Shown here piece by piece: positions 17,879 to 26,146 of a stretch of DNA of 64,000 nt. The stretch covers positions 558,001 to 622,000 of the forward strand of contig NZ_AGAV01000005.1 of NCBI RefSeq assembly GCF_000224785.1, given 5' to 3'. The number at the start of each line of letters is the position of its first letter. The stretch's first letter is position 1. Below the pieces are notes generated by a model. It worked only from the letters and a program-made list of their open reading frames with translations. It did not search any database and was not told the DNA's origin. The translations under genes were made by a program, and so were the position numbers. Source of the DNA: Lentibacillus jeotgali (GTDB taxonomy: Bacteria; Bacillota; Bacilli; Bacillales; Amphibacillaceae).

Positions 17879-18370
17879 TTGACTGTCAGAACACTCGCTG
17901 TCAATGCAATTCTGGCTGTTGCTTATGTTGTTTTGTCATTGGCCACAGCCCCGCTTGCATTCTCCACTATTCAGTTTCGGATTCCTGAAATGTTAAATCA
18001 TCTCGTCATCTTTAACACAAAATATTTTTACGGTATCGTACTGGGCGTCTTTTTGATCAATTTAATTCCGCCGACGGGGATGTACGACCTGGCATTCGGC
18101 GTAGCCCACACGGTGCTGTCGCTCGCATTCGTCATGTTCCTGGCGACGTTTATTAAACATAAATTGATTTTAATGGTTATCAACACGATTGTATTTACGT
18201 TGACTATGTTTATCATCGCGTATCAGCTTATTATGGCCGCCGACTTGCCTTTTCTGCAGACATGGCTGACGTCCGCTGCAGGTGAATTTATTGTTATGGC
18301 TCTCGGGATTCCGATTATGTATATGCTGAACAAGAGATGGAATTTCAATGAGCTTATGGAAAGACATTAA
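17879..18370 (+). CDS. queT: QueT-family queuosine-precursor transporter, ECF S-component
   Basis: This encodes 163 residues with five to six hydrophobic helices, the size of ECF transporter substrate-binding subunits. FRIPEMLNHLVIFNTKYFYG and PPTGMYDLAFGVAHTVLSL resemble QueT (COG4708). QueT is thought to import preQ0/preQ1 or queuine for tRNA modification with the shared ECF energising module encoded elsewhere. I place the start at TTG 17879 because AAGGGGTG lies seven bases upstream and the protein then begins MTVRTLAVNAI, the family's usual start. An upstream TTG at 17819 coincides with the likely transcription start. Confidence 0.85.
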   Translation: MTVRTLAVNAILAVAYVVLSLATAPLAFSTIQFRIPEMLNHLVIFNTKYFYGIVLGVFLINLIPPTGMYDLAFGVAHTVLSLAFVMFLATFIKHKLILMVINTIVFTLTMFIIAYQLIMAADLPFLQTWLTSAAGEFIVMALGIPIMYMLNKRWNFNELMERH

Positions 18371-18405
18371 TGGTGTTTTTATTCAAGCTGATATATGACA
18401 TTTCA

Positions 18406-18444
18406 TTCGACGTTTAACGACAAAATTCGGGAAGTGACAGGCAC
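18406..18444 (+). repeat. dispersed 39-base intergenic repeat, copy 1
   Basis: This copy shares CGAC-N2-TTTA-N2-GACAAAA-N2-CGGGAAGTGACAGGCAC with 24096-24134, with only a few differences over 39 bases. Both copies are intergenic. It lies between queT and the proBA promoter. Confidence 0.7.
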
Positions 18445-18448
18445 CCCC

Positions 18449-18477
18449 TTGACATTCCCATCCAAGTGGAGCATAAT
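18449..18477 (+). promoter_or_regulatory. proBA promoter
   Basis: TTGACA (18449-18454) and CATAAT (18472-18477) are 17 bases apart and drive the T-box leader that follows. Confidence 0.7.
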
Positions 18478-18519
18478 AAATCTTAAATTAATTTAAGGTT
18501 CGGCGTTGACAGGGGTCAG

Positions 18520-18751
18520 TAAATAGTACATGGAACGAAAGAGAACGGAGTCCACCGGCTGAAAGACTCCAGCGTTTTTAGGCTATTGAACCTACCCTTT
18601 GAGCTGCTGGGGAACAACCCAGCCGTTCTCCCGCGTTACGGGGAAGAGAAGGGCATCATTTTTCGATGCCAATAAAGGTGGTACCGCGGAGTGCAGACTC
18701 TTTTTCCGTCCTTTGCAACATTGTGCGAAGGGTGGAAAAAGAGTCTTTTTT
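18520..18751 (+). promoter_or_regulatory. T-box leader of proBA (proline tRNA sensor, with terminator)
   Basis: The conserved T-box AAAGGTGGTACCGCGG lies at 18674-18689. It is followed by a terminator in which AGACTCTTTTTCC pairs with GGAAAAAGAGTCT before a T6 run (18696-18751). Upstream is the long stem I region with a GAACCTACC segment that could hold a proline CCU/CCC specifier codon. T-box leaders let uncharged tRNA prevent termination. Placement before proB-proA makes tRNA-Pro the expected ligand, as known for B. subtilis proBA. Confidence 0.92.
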
Positions 18752-18777
18752 ACTTTCTAAGGGAGATGTATGATTCT

Positions 18778-19902
18778 ATGGCGAAAAAACGAATTGTGGT
18801 GAAGATCGGCAGCAGTTTGTTGACGAATAAAAACGGCGGGCTCAGCGACAGCAAACTGAACGAACACGCTGAGGCATTGACATATCTGAAAAAACAAGGC
18901 TATGAAGTGATCCTGATTTCCTCAGGAGCTGTTGCGGCCGGCTTTAGCGAGCTTGGTTACCCGTCCCGTCCTGTAACACTGGCAGGTAAACAAGCGACAG
19001 CGGCAGTGGGGCAGGGATTGTTAGTGCGGGCTTACACAGAGGCATTAAAAGCTCATGGCATTATTGCCGCACAATTGCTGTTAACGCGAAATGTTTTTGG
19101 CAATCAGGCACAATATGGGAATGTTTACAGTACGCTGACTGAGCTTCTGAAGCGGTCAGTTTTGCCGATTATAAACGAAAATGACTCGGTTGCAGTTGAT
19201 GAATTGACTTTCGGAGACAATGATATGCTGTCTGCACTGGTCAGTGGTCTGGTCCATGCTGATTTTTTGATCATGCTGACGGATATTAACGGACTGTATG
19301 AGAGCAATCCGCGGACAAACCGATCAGCAAAACGTTACGACTTTTTGCCTGCCATTACAGAGGAACTTTTTGATCATACCAAAAGCGGTTCAGGGTCCAA
19401 GTTCGGAACAGGCGGCATGGCTTCGAAACTGTCAGCTGCACAAACAGCCCTGTCACTCGGCGTTCATGCATTTGTCGGATCCGGTACCGGACAGGAAAAA
19501 CTTATGGATATTCTGAATGGAAAAGGCGATGGCACCTATATTGGTGACAGCATGACTCATATTTTGAATAAGCCGAAACAATGGATTGCGTTTCATTCAC
19601 CTATTTCCGGAAAAATCGAAATTGATGCAGGGGCAGAACAAGCGATTATTTCGAACGGAAAAAGTTTGCTGCCGGCAGGAATAAAAGCATTTGAAGGCAG
19701 TTTTGACATAGGCGATGTGGTCGAAATCATTAACGCCAACAAAATGGTTATCGGGAGAGGACAGGTGAATTATTCATCGTCAGATTTACATAGAATCAAA
19801 GGGCTCGCAAGCGGAGAAGCCATGGTAAAAACAGAACGAAACCGCCCGGAAGCGATTCATCGTGATCGATTGGTACTATCTTTAAAGGAGGAAATTCTAT
19901 GA
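18778..19902 (+). CDS. proB: glutamate 5-kinase
   Basis: This is the first step of proline synthesis, phosphorylating glutamate. The amino-acid kinase domain begins [19 protein letters not shown], followed by [26 protein letters not shown] and [17 protein letters not shown]-terminal PUA domain of about 80 residues follows ([20 protein letters not shown]). The length of 374 residues matches the kinase-plus-PUA form. I take the ATG at 18778, since the ATG at 18766 touches the GGGAG ribosome site. It overlaps proA by four bases, indicating translational coupling, and is under T-box control. Confidence 0.96.
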   Translation: MAKKRIVVKIGSSLLTNKNGGLSDSKLNEHAEALTYLKKQGYEVILISSGAVAAGFSELGYPSRPVTLAGKQATAAVGQGLLVRAYTEALKAHGIIAAQLLLTRNVFGNQAQYGNVYSTLTELLKRSVLPIINENDSVAVDELTFGDNDMLSALVSGLVHADFLIMLTDINGLYESNPRTNRSAKRYDFLPAITEELFDHTKSGSGSKFGTGGMASKLSAAQTALSLGVHAFVGSGTGQEKLMDILNGKGDGTYIGDSMTHILNKPKQWIAFHSPISGKIEIDAGAEQAIISNGKSLLPAGIKAFEGSFDIGDVVEIINANKMVIGRGQVNYSSSDLHRIKGLASGEAMVKTERNRPEAIHRDRLVLSLKEEIL

Positions 19903-21146
19903 GCGAATTAATCACAAAAGCCAAGAAGGTAGAGGCGTCCTCTCAGGAACTAGGTATTAAAACCACAGATCAAAAGAACGCCGCATTACATGTGATTGCT
20001 GAACAACTCATAAGTGAAACGAATTTTATCATCAACGAAAATGAAAAAGACATCGCAGGCGCCAAACAAAAAGGTTTTCAAGAGGCCTTGATCGACCGTC
20101 TTGTGTTAAATGAACAAAGAATTAATGATATGGCGGATGCGCTCAAACAACAGGCTGCCCTGAGTGATCCCATCGGAGAAGTGCTGGAATCGTGGGACCG
20201 CCCAAATGGCATAAATATCGAAAAAGTTAGGGTTCCCTTAGGTGTCGTCGGGATGATATATGAGGCAAGGCCTAACGTGACGGTGGATGCCGCAAGTCTT
20301 TGTTTGAAAACAGGAAATGCGGTCCTCCTGCGAGGAAGTTCCTCAGCCCTTTACTCCAATAAAGCGCTTGTAGACGTTATTCACCGTGCACTTGAGCAAT
20401 CGGATCTTCCTGAAGATGCCGTACAGCTGCTTGAAGATAATAGCAGGGAAACAGCTGCTGAAATGTTCAAGCTGAATGACTATCTTGACGTTCTAATTCC
20501 ACGCGGCGGACAAAACCTCATTCAAACCGTCGTGGCACAATCGTCAGTTCCGGTATTGGAAACGGGTTCGGGAAATTGTCACGTCTTTATTGATGAAACC
20601 GCAAAACCACAAATGGCGATTGATATAACCGTCAACGCCAAAACACAACGCCCGTCAGTCTGTAACGCTACGGAAACGGTCATTGTCCATGAAGCGTGGG
20701 CGAAAAAGCATTTGCCTGAGCTCGTTAAGGCACTTGAAGACCATCATGTTGAATTGCGGGGTGATGACAGAGCACAGGAAATTGCCTGGGGCCTTGTGCC
20801 GGCAACAGAAGAAGACTGGGCAACCGAATACCTGGATAACATTATAGCCGTCAAAATTGTTTCAAACGTTCATGATGCCATCGCACACATCAATCATTAC
20901 GGTACACACCATTCAGAGGCTATTATGACAGATTCGGACGAGAGCGTTCTGAAATTCTTCAACAATGTGGATGCCGCAGCCCTTTATCATAACGCTTCAA
21001 CGCGTTTTACAGATGGTTTTGAATTCGGGTTCGGTGCTGAAATCGGCATTAGCACGCAAAAATTGCATGCCCGCGGACCGATGGGGTTGCCCGCGTTAAC
21101 TTCAACAAAATATACCATTCGCGGCGAGGGGCAAATCAAGGAATAG
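19899..21146 (+). CDS. proA: glutamate-5-semialdehyde dehydrogenase
   Basis: This reduces gamma-glutamyl phosphate to the semialdehyde, the second step of proline synthesis. The aldehyde-dehydrogenase-type enzyme has 415 residues. It has the family motif [30 protein letters not shown], and the catalytic cysteine in [11 protein letters not shown]. The start codon overlaps the proB stop (ATGA). GGAGG lies in the end of proB. No clear terminator follows. Confidence 0.96.
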   Translation: MSELITKAKKVEASSQELGIKTTDQKNAALHVIAEQLISETNFIINENEKDIAGAKQKGFQEALIDRLVLNEQRINDMADALKQQAALSDPIGEVLESWDRPNGINIEKVRVPLGVVGMIYEARPNVTVDAASLCLKTGNAVLLRGSSSALYSNKALVDVIHRALEQSDLPEDAVQLLEDNSRETAAEMFKLNDYLDVLIPRGGQNLIQTVVAQSSVPVLETGSGNCHVFIDETAKPQMAIDITVNAKTQRPSVCNATETVIVHEAWAKKHLPELVKALEDHHVELRGDDRAQEIAWGLVPATEEDWATEYLDNIIAVKIVSNVHDAIAHINHYGTHHSEAIMTDSDESVLKFFNNVDAAALYHNASTRFTDGFEFGFGAEIGISTQKLHARGPMGLPALTSTKYTIRGEGQIKE

Positions 21147-21214
21147 ACTCCTAAACTTCCTTTGGACAGATAAGGTTGTTGGCTCGACAATGTGGGTTGT
21201 TTGGGTAGCATTTA

Positions 21215-21343
21215 ATACTGTGTAAGTGCTTTGGATGACACAGTATGGTAACAAGAAAAATTTCAATCCAGATTTTGTTCATCAAGCCTTCCGCTTAGTT
21301 GCAGAGGAAAAGCCAGTCAGATTTCGGTCTTGGCTTTCCGGCT
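21215..21343 (+). pseudogene. short hairpin and possible IS3-type orfA relic
   Basis: A perfect nine-base inverted repeat ATACTGTGT/ACACAGTAT spans 21215-21246. After it, one frame reads NFNPDFVHQAFRLVAEEKPV and then stops. That resembles the start of IS3-family OrfA helix-turn-helix proteins. The stretch is far too short to be functional and the assignment is weak. The rest of 21147-21420 holds nothing else that I recognise. Confidence 0.3.
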
Positions 21344-21449
21344 GATAAATCAGAATCACATAAATGATAATTTCTGGCAATTAAACATTACTCTCTATCA
21401 AAATGAGTCGTATTTAAGGAATAATACTCCTGAAAGAAAAAACTTATGC

Positions 21450-21455
21450 TATAAT
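21450..21455 (+). promoter_or_regulatory. extended -10 promoter of the toxin gene
   Basis: TGCTATAAT is an extended -10 about 66 bases upstream of the toxin start; there is no good -35. Confidence 0.5.
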
Positions 21456-21520
21456 AGATTTAGTGTGATAAGGCTTTCGTAGGTGGTGGCTCACTCCCTC
21501 TTTGAAAGGGGGTGATATCT

Positions 21521-21625
21521 ATGATAGTTTATGAATCATTAATCGTGATGATTTCTTTTGCAGTGCTTGTCGTTGCGATCCTGTCAGAAAAAAATAACCA
21601 CCCTGTCAGCCTAGCCAGCATTTAG
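21521..21625 (+). CDS. putative holin-like toxin (TxpA/BsrG-like type I toxin)
   Basis: A 34-residue peptide starts at an ATG preceded by AAAGGGGGTG. The sequence MIVYESLIVMISFAVLVVA is one membrane helix, followed by a polar tail (SEKNNHPVSLAS). This matches the putative holin-like toxin family of Bacillales, membrane peptides repressed by an antisense RNA. Downstream DNA contains the stereotyped GGCCGTTTGGTGTTACTAGC segment, which by memory accompanies such loci and forms the shared terminator region. The toxin call is well supported by pattern; activity is inferred. Confidence 0.8.
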   Translation: MIVYESLIVMISFAVLVVAILSEKNNHPVSLASI

Positions 21626-21639
21626 GGTGAATTACTTTT

Positions 21640-21750
21640 CCCGATGTGAGCTGCCCCCTTGAAGGGCTATCACACATAAGGCCGTTTGGTGTTACTAGCA
21701 CCATTCGGTCTTTATTAATGTATTTCTTATCTAATTATATTATACATCAT
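21640..21750 (-). ncRNA. probable antisense antitoxin RNA of the holin-like toxin
   Basis: On the minus strand TATAAT-like boxes at about 21735-21750 lead into the hairpin at about 21680-21710 (GGTGTTACTAGCACC) and would run antisense to the 3' part of the toxin message. In TxpA/RatA-type loci the antitoxin is encoded in this position. The RNA ends cannot be fixed from sequence alone. Confidence 0.4.
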
Positions 21751-21887
21751 TTGTTGGAATTATAAAATAAAAAGTCCGTTCTTTTTTTCGTTGCTCTTTA
21801 CATACGTAGCGGTGTCCCGTGAATCGTTTCATTATTCAGGAAGATACCAAATTAAATCCGTTTATTTATTTATCAATCGAACTATAA

Positions 21888-22283
21888 ACAGTATTGGAAG
21901 AGGTTTCCCGCGTTTACAAGCAAGAAAAAGAGCATGCAGCCTTTTTAGTGAACATTCAGGAAACAGATTTGGCGGGCCATGCTGAAAATGTAGACTGGTA
22001 TTGCGAATTGTTAACCGAAATCGATCAATGGCTTAATGGTTATGTTCAACTTATGAATGAGGAGGACATTTTAATTGTCATGGCTGATCATGGAAATGAC
22101 CCGACAATTGGCCACTCCAATCATACACGTGAGTATGTTCCAATAATGGTTTTTGGCGATAAGGTGAAAAAGACAGACATCGGACTAAGGAACACGATGG
22201 CAGATATCGGAGCAACCTTTTGTGACTTTTTTAGATTACAAGAAACGAATGAAGGGAAAAGTTTTTTAAGTGAAATAATTTAA
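21888..22283 (+). pseudogene. 3' fragment of a phosphopentomutase-like metalloenzyme gene
   Basis: About 130 residues correspond to the C-terminal part of the alkaline-phosphatase-superfamily mutases. ETDLAGHAENVDWY and MADHGNDPTIGHSNHTREYVP carry the metal-binding Asp/His residues. They resemble DeoB and especially the YhfW-type relatives. The frame is closed by a stop at 21885, so roughly the first two thirds of the gene, including the nucleophile, are gone. No ribosome site precedes the remaining frame. It is a truncated gene between the toxin locus and the NhaC transporter. Confidence 0.75.
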
Positions 22284-22357
22284 ATGAGAGGTAATCAATG
22301 CTCTAATTACCCCAAAACAAGAAGGGGACCAGACTTTGCGCCCGATCCCCCTCAACA

Positions 22358-23704
22358 CTAAGCTTCTGACGCTGATTGTTTATCATCATTTAATGCTGCG
22401 TTATTTTCTCTCGTCGAAAAACGCGGGTACCCCGTTGCAATGGCGATCACACCCGCTATTCCGAGCAGAACCGGGTAAATACTATAGGGCATGATGGAAA
22501 CGGGCGATATCGATGCAATGCCGGCAACCGCCAGGAGTTGTGCGCCATATGGCAAAATGCCTTGGAAAGTACTTGCGAAAATATCCAGCACGCTTGCTGT
22601 TCGGCGCGGGTCGACACCAAATCGTCCTGAAATCTGTTTAGCTAATGAGCCGACGCTGATAATCGCAATGGTATTGTTGGCCGTTGACAGGTCAAAAACA
22701 CTGACAAGTCCTGCGATCCCCGCTTCAGCACCTTTTCTCGAGCGAATCCGAGTGCTGATAACGTGCAGCAGGAAATCAATCCCGCCATTTACGCGAATCA
22801 GTTCAACCAACCCGCCAAGTAAAATCGATAACAGGGCCAACTCCTGCATGCCAGCCATGCCATCGCCAAGCAAATTCAGGAATTCCATGACATCGAATGT
22901 ACTGTAAAAAAGCCCAACAGCCCCGGCGAAAACGATTCCGCCGATTAATACGTAAATCACATTCACCCCGGCGACGGCAAAAATGAGTACCGCAAGATAG
23001 GGCAGTACCTTCACCAGATCATACGGGTGATCACCGCTGATCGATCCGCCAGCATCCCATGTCATGACACCGAAAATAATAGCGGTCACGATGGCAGCCG
23101 GAAGAGCAATAAAGATGTTGACTTTAAATTTATCGTTCATTTTGACAGCCTGTGTTTTGACGGCCGCGATGGTTGTATCCGAAATGATGGATAAATTATC
23201 ACCGAAAATCGCTCCGCTGATGATCGACCCTAAAATTAATGGGGTGCTCATTCCGGTCTGATCAGCAAGACCAACACCAATCGGAGCGAGCGCAACGACC
23301 GTGCCGACCGAACTCCCCATGGAAATGGAAATGAAGCAGCTGATAACAAATAACCCGACAATCAGAAGGTTTTCAGGTACGAAAGTCAGGCTGAGATTGA
23401 CGGTTGAATCAACTGCACCGACGCCCTCCGCGACTGCGGAGAACGAACCTGCCAGCAGATAAATGATAACCATAAGCATGATGTTGGGGTGCCCGGCCCC
23501 TTTGGTCAAATGATCAAGTTTATCTTGAAAAGTGATTTTTCGGTTCATAAACAATGCAGCCAGTACAGCGATAAAGACCGCAACAAGTACTGGTAATTTA
23601 TAAAAATCTCCATTAAGAAGACCGGAACCGATAAATAAAACTAGAAATATGATAAATGGCAATAATGCCGATGCGCGTCCCTTGTTCATTTGTTGTGTAT
23701 TCAT
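22358..23704 (-). CDS. NhaC-family transporter under S-box control, probable methionine transporter
   Basis: This encodes 448 residues with about eleven membrane helices of the NhaC/ion-transporter type. SCFISISMGSSVGTVVALAP, GSIISGAIFGDNLSIISDTT and DLSTANNTIAIISVG are typical of the family. By homology alone it would be called a Na+/H+ antiporter. However, a SAM-I riboswitch with terminator lies directly upstream, which turns transcription off when S-adenosylmethionine is plentiful. NhaC-like transporters with S-boxes have been proposed as methionine transporters (MetT) in comparative genomics. I therefore favour methionine uptake. GGAGG precedes the ATG. Confidence 0.85.
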   Translation of the reverse strand: MNTQQMNKGRASALLPFIIFLVLFIGSGLLNGDFYKLPVLVAVFIAVLAALFMNRKITFQDKLDHLTKGAGHPNIMLMVIIYLLAGSFSAVAEGVGAVDSTVNLSLTFVPENLLIVGLFVISCFISISMGSSVGTVVALAPIGVGLADQTGMSTPLILGSIISGAIFGDNLSIISDTTIAAVKTQAVKMNDKFKVNIFIALPAAIVTAIIFGVMTWDAGGSISGDHPYDLVKVLPYLAVLIFAVAGVNVIYVLIGGIVFAGAVGLFYSTFDVMEFLNLLGDGMAGMQELALLSILLGGLVELIRVNGGIDFLLHVISTRIRSRKGAEAGIAGLVSVFDLSTANNTIAIISVGSLAKQISGRFGVDPRRTASVLDIFASTFQGILPYGAQLLAVAGIASISPVSIMPYSIYPVLLGIAGVIAIATGYPRFSTRENNAALNDDKQSASEA

Positions 23705-23812
23705 TGCTGTTCCTCCATTCGTTGCTGGATTCTTGTGGGCTCAGGGTTTGTGGATGATATATTGTGAAAAAATCTGGTGTACTGGTTGTCCGTTGTTTTT
23801 AAGCCGAAAAAC

Positions 23813-23962
23813 AAAAAAACCTCCCGTTTTGGAAGGCGTTCGTCCGGACACCTTATCTTTCAAAACGCTTGAACCGCGATTTGCTGGAATTGGCACCTTG
23901 CAATTGTTTGCAGGTTGCCGGGCTTCATTGGGCCAGATCCCTCAGCCACTCCGGATAAGTTA
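23813..23962 (-). promoter_or_regulatory. SAM-I riboswitch (S-box leader) with terminator
   Basis: Read on the minus strand, the leader opens CTTATC..GAGTGGCTGAGGGA. It continues with TGGCCCAATGAAGCCCGGCAACC and later AAGGTGCCAATTCCAGC, all core S-box elements. A terminator (CTTCC/GGGAG stem plus T7) closes it at about 23813-23830. The pairing of the first stem (CTTATC/GATAAG) is complete. SAM binding should promote termination before the transporter gene. Confidence 0.93.
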
Positions 23963-23984
23963 TATGAAATTAGTTGATAAATAA

Positions 23985-24013
23985 AATATAATAGACGAAG
24001 ACAGATGTGTCAA
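23985..24013 (-). promoter_or_regulatory. promoter of the S-box leader
   Basis: Minus strand TTGACA (24008-24013) and TATATT (23985-23990) are exactly 17 bases apart, 25-30 bases before the riboswitch. Confidence 0.75.
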
Positions 24014-24095
24014 GGCATCATCAATTCTATGAAGCGCGAGGCTTCATCTTTAAATATGAAAAACCGGGGTACTAGGATTAAATGTGAAAATCCCA

Positions 24096-24134
24096 CTCGA
24101 CCTTTATTGACAAAACCCGGGAAGTGACAGGCAC
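24096..24134 (+). repeat. dispersed 39-base intergenic repeat, copy 2
   Basis: This is the second copy of the sequence at 18406-18444, in the same orientation and in intergenic DNA, between the S-box promoter and a decayed transporter gene. Confidence 0.7.
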
Positions 24135-24208
24135 TGGTCCAGGGTCTTGGACCTTTGGTGAACTTTTGTTTATCATAGCATTATCCTTATAGTTTGAGGT
24201 GAAAAACT

Positions 24209-24748
24209 ATGAATCAGCTTGCTTTAGTCGGCTGTTTTTTCTTATTAACAAATGGATCCGTGTCACAATTGTCTGTGCCTATGCCTGCCATCGTCTGGGA
24301 TATTTTATCCGGCGTTGCATTAGCCTTTTATACATTATATGCCGTTTCTCTTCTCGCACAATATGATTCGCTTTTTGTCGTTGGCTGGGCAATGGTTATC
24401 GGCGGTCTGGCATTAAGTTTTATCCATCCGCCCTGGCAAATGGATTATGCAAGCTTAACAGCAGACATTTATGTATACCTCTTTTTCGTTATCATGTTAG
24501 GCACGATGATTGCATTTTGGTTCTATATTGAAAGCTTACAAAGCCTTTCACCTAAAGAAACAAGTCTGCTGGGCAGTTTGGAACCACTGTCAGCTGTTTT
24601 AACAACTGTCATTTGGCTAAATGAACCGTCTGGATAATTTCAATGGACCGGGACGGCTTGTATTATTGGGATGACTTTGTTGCTGGCATTTCATTCAGGG
24701 TCTTCCCGAAAGAAGAAGGTAGATAAAGAGTCCCCAAGAGTTGGATGA
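24209..24748 (+). pseudogene. EamA/DMT-family transporter, 5'-truncated and with an in-frame stop
   Basis: The frame encodes the second half of a ten-helix drug/metabolite transporter. The ending [21 protein letters not shown] followed by TTVIWLNEP is the characteristic end of the second EamA repeat. A TAA interrupts the frame at 24635-24637 right after LNEPSG. The same frame then continues with FQWTGTACIIGMTLLLAF up to 24748, the missing last helix. The first five helices are absent. The gene is therefore doubly damaged. Confidence 0.8.
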
Positions 24749-24774
24749 TTTCCACCAACTCGAGGGGGGCCTTT
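24732..24774 (+). terminator. rho-independent terminator
   Basis: CCCC-A-AGAGTTGG pairs with CCAACTC-G-AGGGG, followed by a short T run. It overlaps the end of the decayed transporter gene and closes the backbone block. Confidence 0.8.
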
Positions 24775-24833
24775 ATGTATAAGGACTTAAATACTATATT
24801 CTCCACAAATATAAGTGATTTATGTTGATTTTG

Positions 24834-24862
24834 TTGAATATATTGAATTTAAATAGTAAACT
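24834..24862 (+). promoter_or_regulatory. promoter of the HTH-PIN-ArdC-like operon
   Basis: TTGAAT (24834-24839) and TAAACT (24857-24862) are 17 bases apart, 24 bases before the first gene. Confidence 0.5.
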
Positions 24863-24885
24863 ATAAGTAGAAAGGGGCGATTCAA

Positions 24886-25563
24886 ATGGCAACTACAATG
24901 GACCGTGAACAAGAAACATTATGGGATACGGTGAAATTTTTAAACCAATTACACGATAAAGAAAAAGCTGAAATCCTTTTAAAAACAACGATTGAAAAAT
25001 CATTGAGACTGATGAATGTTTATACACCTGTAGTATTACAATTGCATTTCTCCATTCCAGGTGAAAACGATTTGGATGAGTTGAAACAATTGGATGCAGC
25101 TATACGGGGGAAAATGGAAACATCCCAGTCTGAACAAACATTTGAAGAAGTACTGGATTATATCGATATGATCAGCAAAATGACACAAAAACCTCAAGAA
25201 ACGAACAAGAAAATGTTGGCATCAATTCTTGAAAAAAAGACACAGAAAACTGTCCGCGTTGGGAAAAGAGCTCACGCACCATTGGATAAATTAGCTGCAG
25301 CAGAGGCGAACAAAGAAAGCAATCAGCAATTCTATACAACCAGTGAGGCAGCCCGTAAATTAGGACTCAGTGATCAAACAATACGGAGAATGTGTGAAAA
25401 TGGAAAGTTTAAAGGTGCTTATCGTTCAGAAGGTGGACATTGGCGGATTCCTGAAGATAACTTTATAACATCGAAGAAACAGGATAAAAAAATTGATGAA
25501 TTATTTGAACAAATCGATAGAAAAAATAGAGAAGCGGGGGATGTAGATGAGTTCGATCTTTAA
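24886..25563 (+). CDS. excisionase/MerR-type helix-turn-helix protein, likely antitoxin partner of PIN gene
   Basis: This encodes 225 residues. The N-terminal about 140 residues are helical with no motif I can name. Residues about 150-200 are a winged helix of the excisionase kind: YTTSEAARKLGLSDQTIRRM, then a GGHWRIPE wing. The C-terminus is charged (KKQDKKIDELFEQIDRKNRE). The last 17 bases overlap the start of the PIN-domain gene, implying coupled translation as in toxin-antitoxin pairs. It probably represses its own promoter and binds the PIN protein; this is inferred from arrangement. AAAGGGGC precedes the ATG. Confidence 0.7.
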   Translation: MATTMDREQETLWDTVKFLNQLHDKEKAEILLKTTIEKSLRLMNVYTPVVLQLHFSIPGENDLDELKQLDAAIRGKMETSQSEQTFEEVLDYIDMISKMTQKPQETNKKMLASILEKKTQKTVRVGKRAHAPLDKLAAAEANKESNQQFYTTSEAARKLGLSDQTIRRMCENGKFKGAYRSEGGHWRIPEDNFITSKKQDKKIDELFEQIDRKNREAGDVDEFDL

Positions 25564-26142
25564 ACGAAATAGTCCCCCGAAGGTATTTTTGGATACCACG
25601 GTGTTGTGTGGAGCTTTACGAAAAGATGGTATCAACCGCAAAATCCTCAGAGCTGCGCAATTTCCCCATTTTTATCGACCTATCATTCAAAAGTATGTTT
25701 ATTTGAATTTGTCCGAAATGCTTCAAACGGACTTGGAAAAGGCAATCGTATGCTAAAATATGATGGTCAGGAGATTGAATTCTTTTTAAACGAATTCTTG
25801 AGTCCAATAACAGCGTATTATGCGGAGCTTCCTGTTAACAGTATTGTTGGCCGTTATAGTGTGGAAACGATTATGAGAGAAAATCGTCCGATTGGAGCGG
25901 TTCTAACTGAGCTAAGTGGTTGCAGTAATGAAATGGCGGAACAAATAGCCTATTCTTTGGAAATGAGTGAACCACTTTATCGCTTTGATCAAGAAGATTT
26001 TCATGTGTGGGTAACAGCAATTCAGGAAGAATGTGATTACATAGTCACCGCTAATAGCAGACGATTCCCTGCAAAAACAGGAAATATAGAACGAATTCAT
26101 CCCATCGAATTTTACGATTGTTTAGATTCAGCTGCAGAGTGA
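25547..26142 (+). pseudogene. PIN-domain nuclease gene with a single-base deletion
   Basis: The first frame (from ATG 25547 after GGGGGATG) reads PKVFLDTTVLCGALRKDG, the first acidic strand of a PIN ribonuclease. It derails near 25686. The next frame continues SKVCLFEFVRNASNGLGKG and ends with a typical ECDYIVTANSRRFP active-site strand. Inserting one T in ATTCA at 25684-25688 restores one frame of about 198 codons. PIN proteins of this kind are toxins cutting RNA, neutralised by the upstream partner. As written the product is a 69-residue fragment. Confidence 0.75.
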
Positions 26143-26146
26143 AAGT

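Noticed and set aside
22358-23704. Plain Na+/H+ antiporter assignment
   Set aside because: The upstream SAM-I riboswitch makes a methionine-related role more likely.
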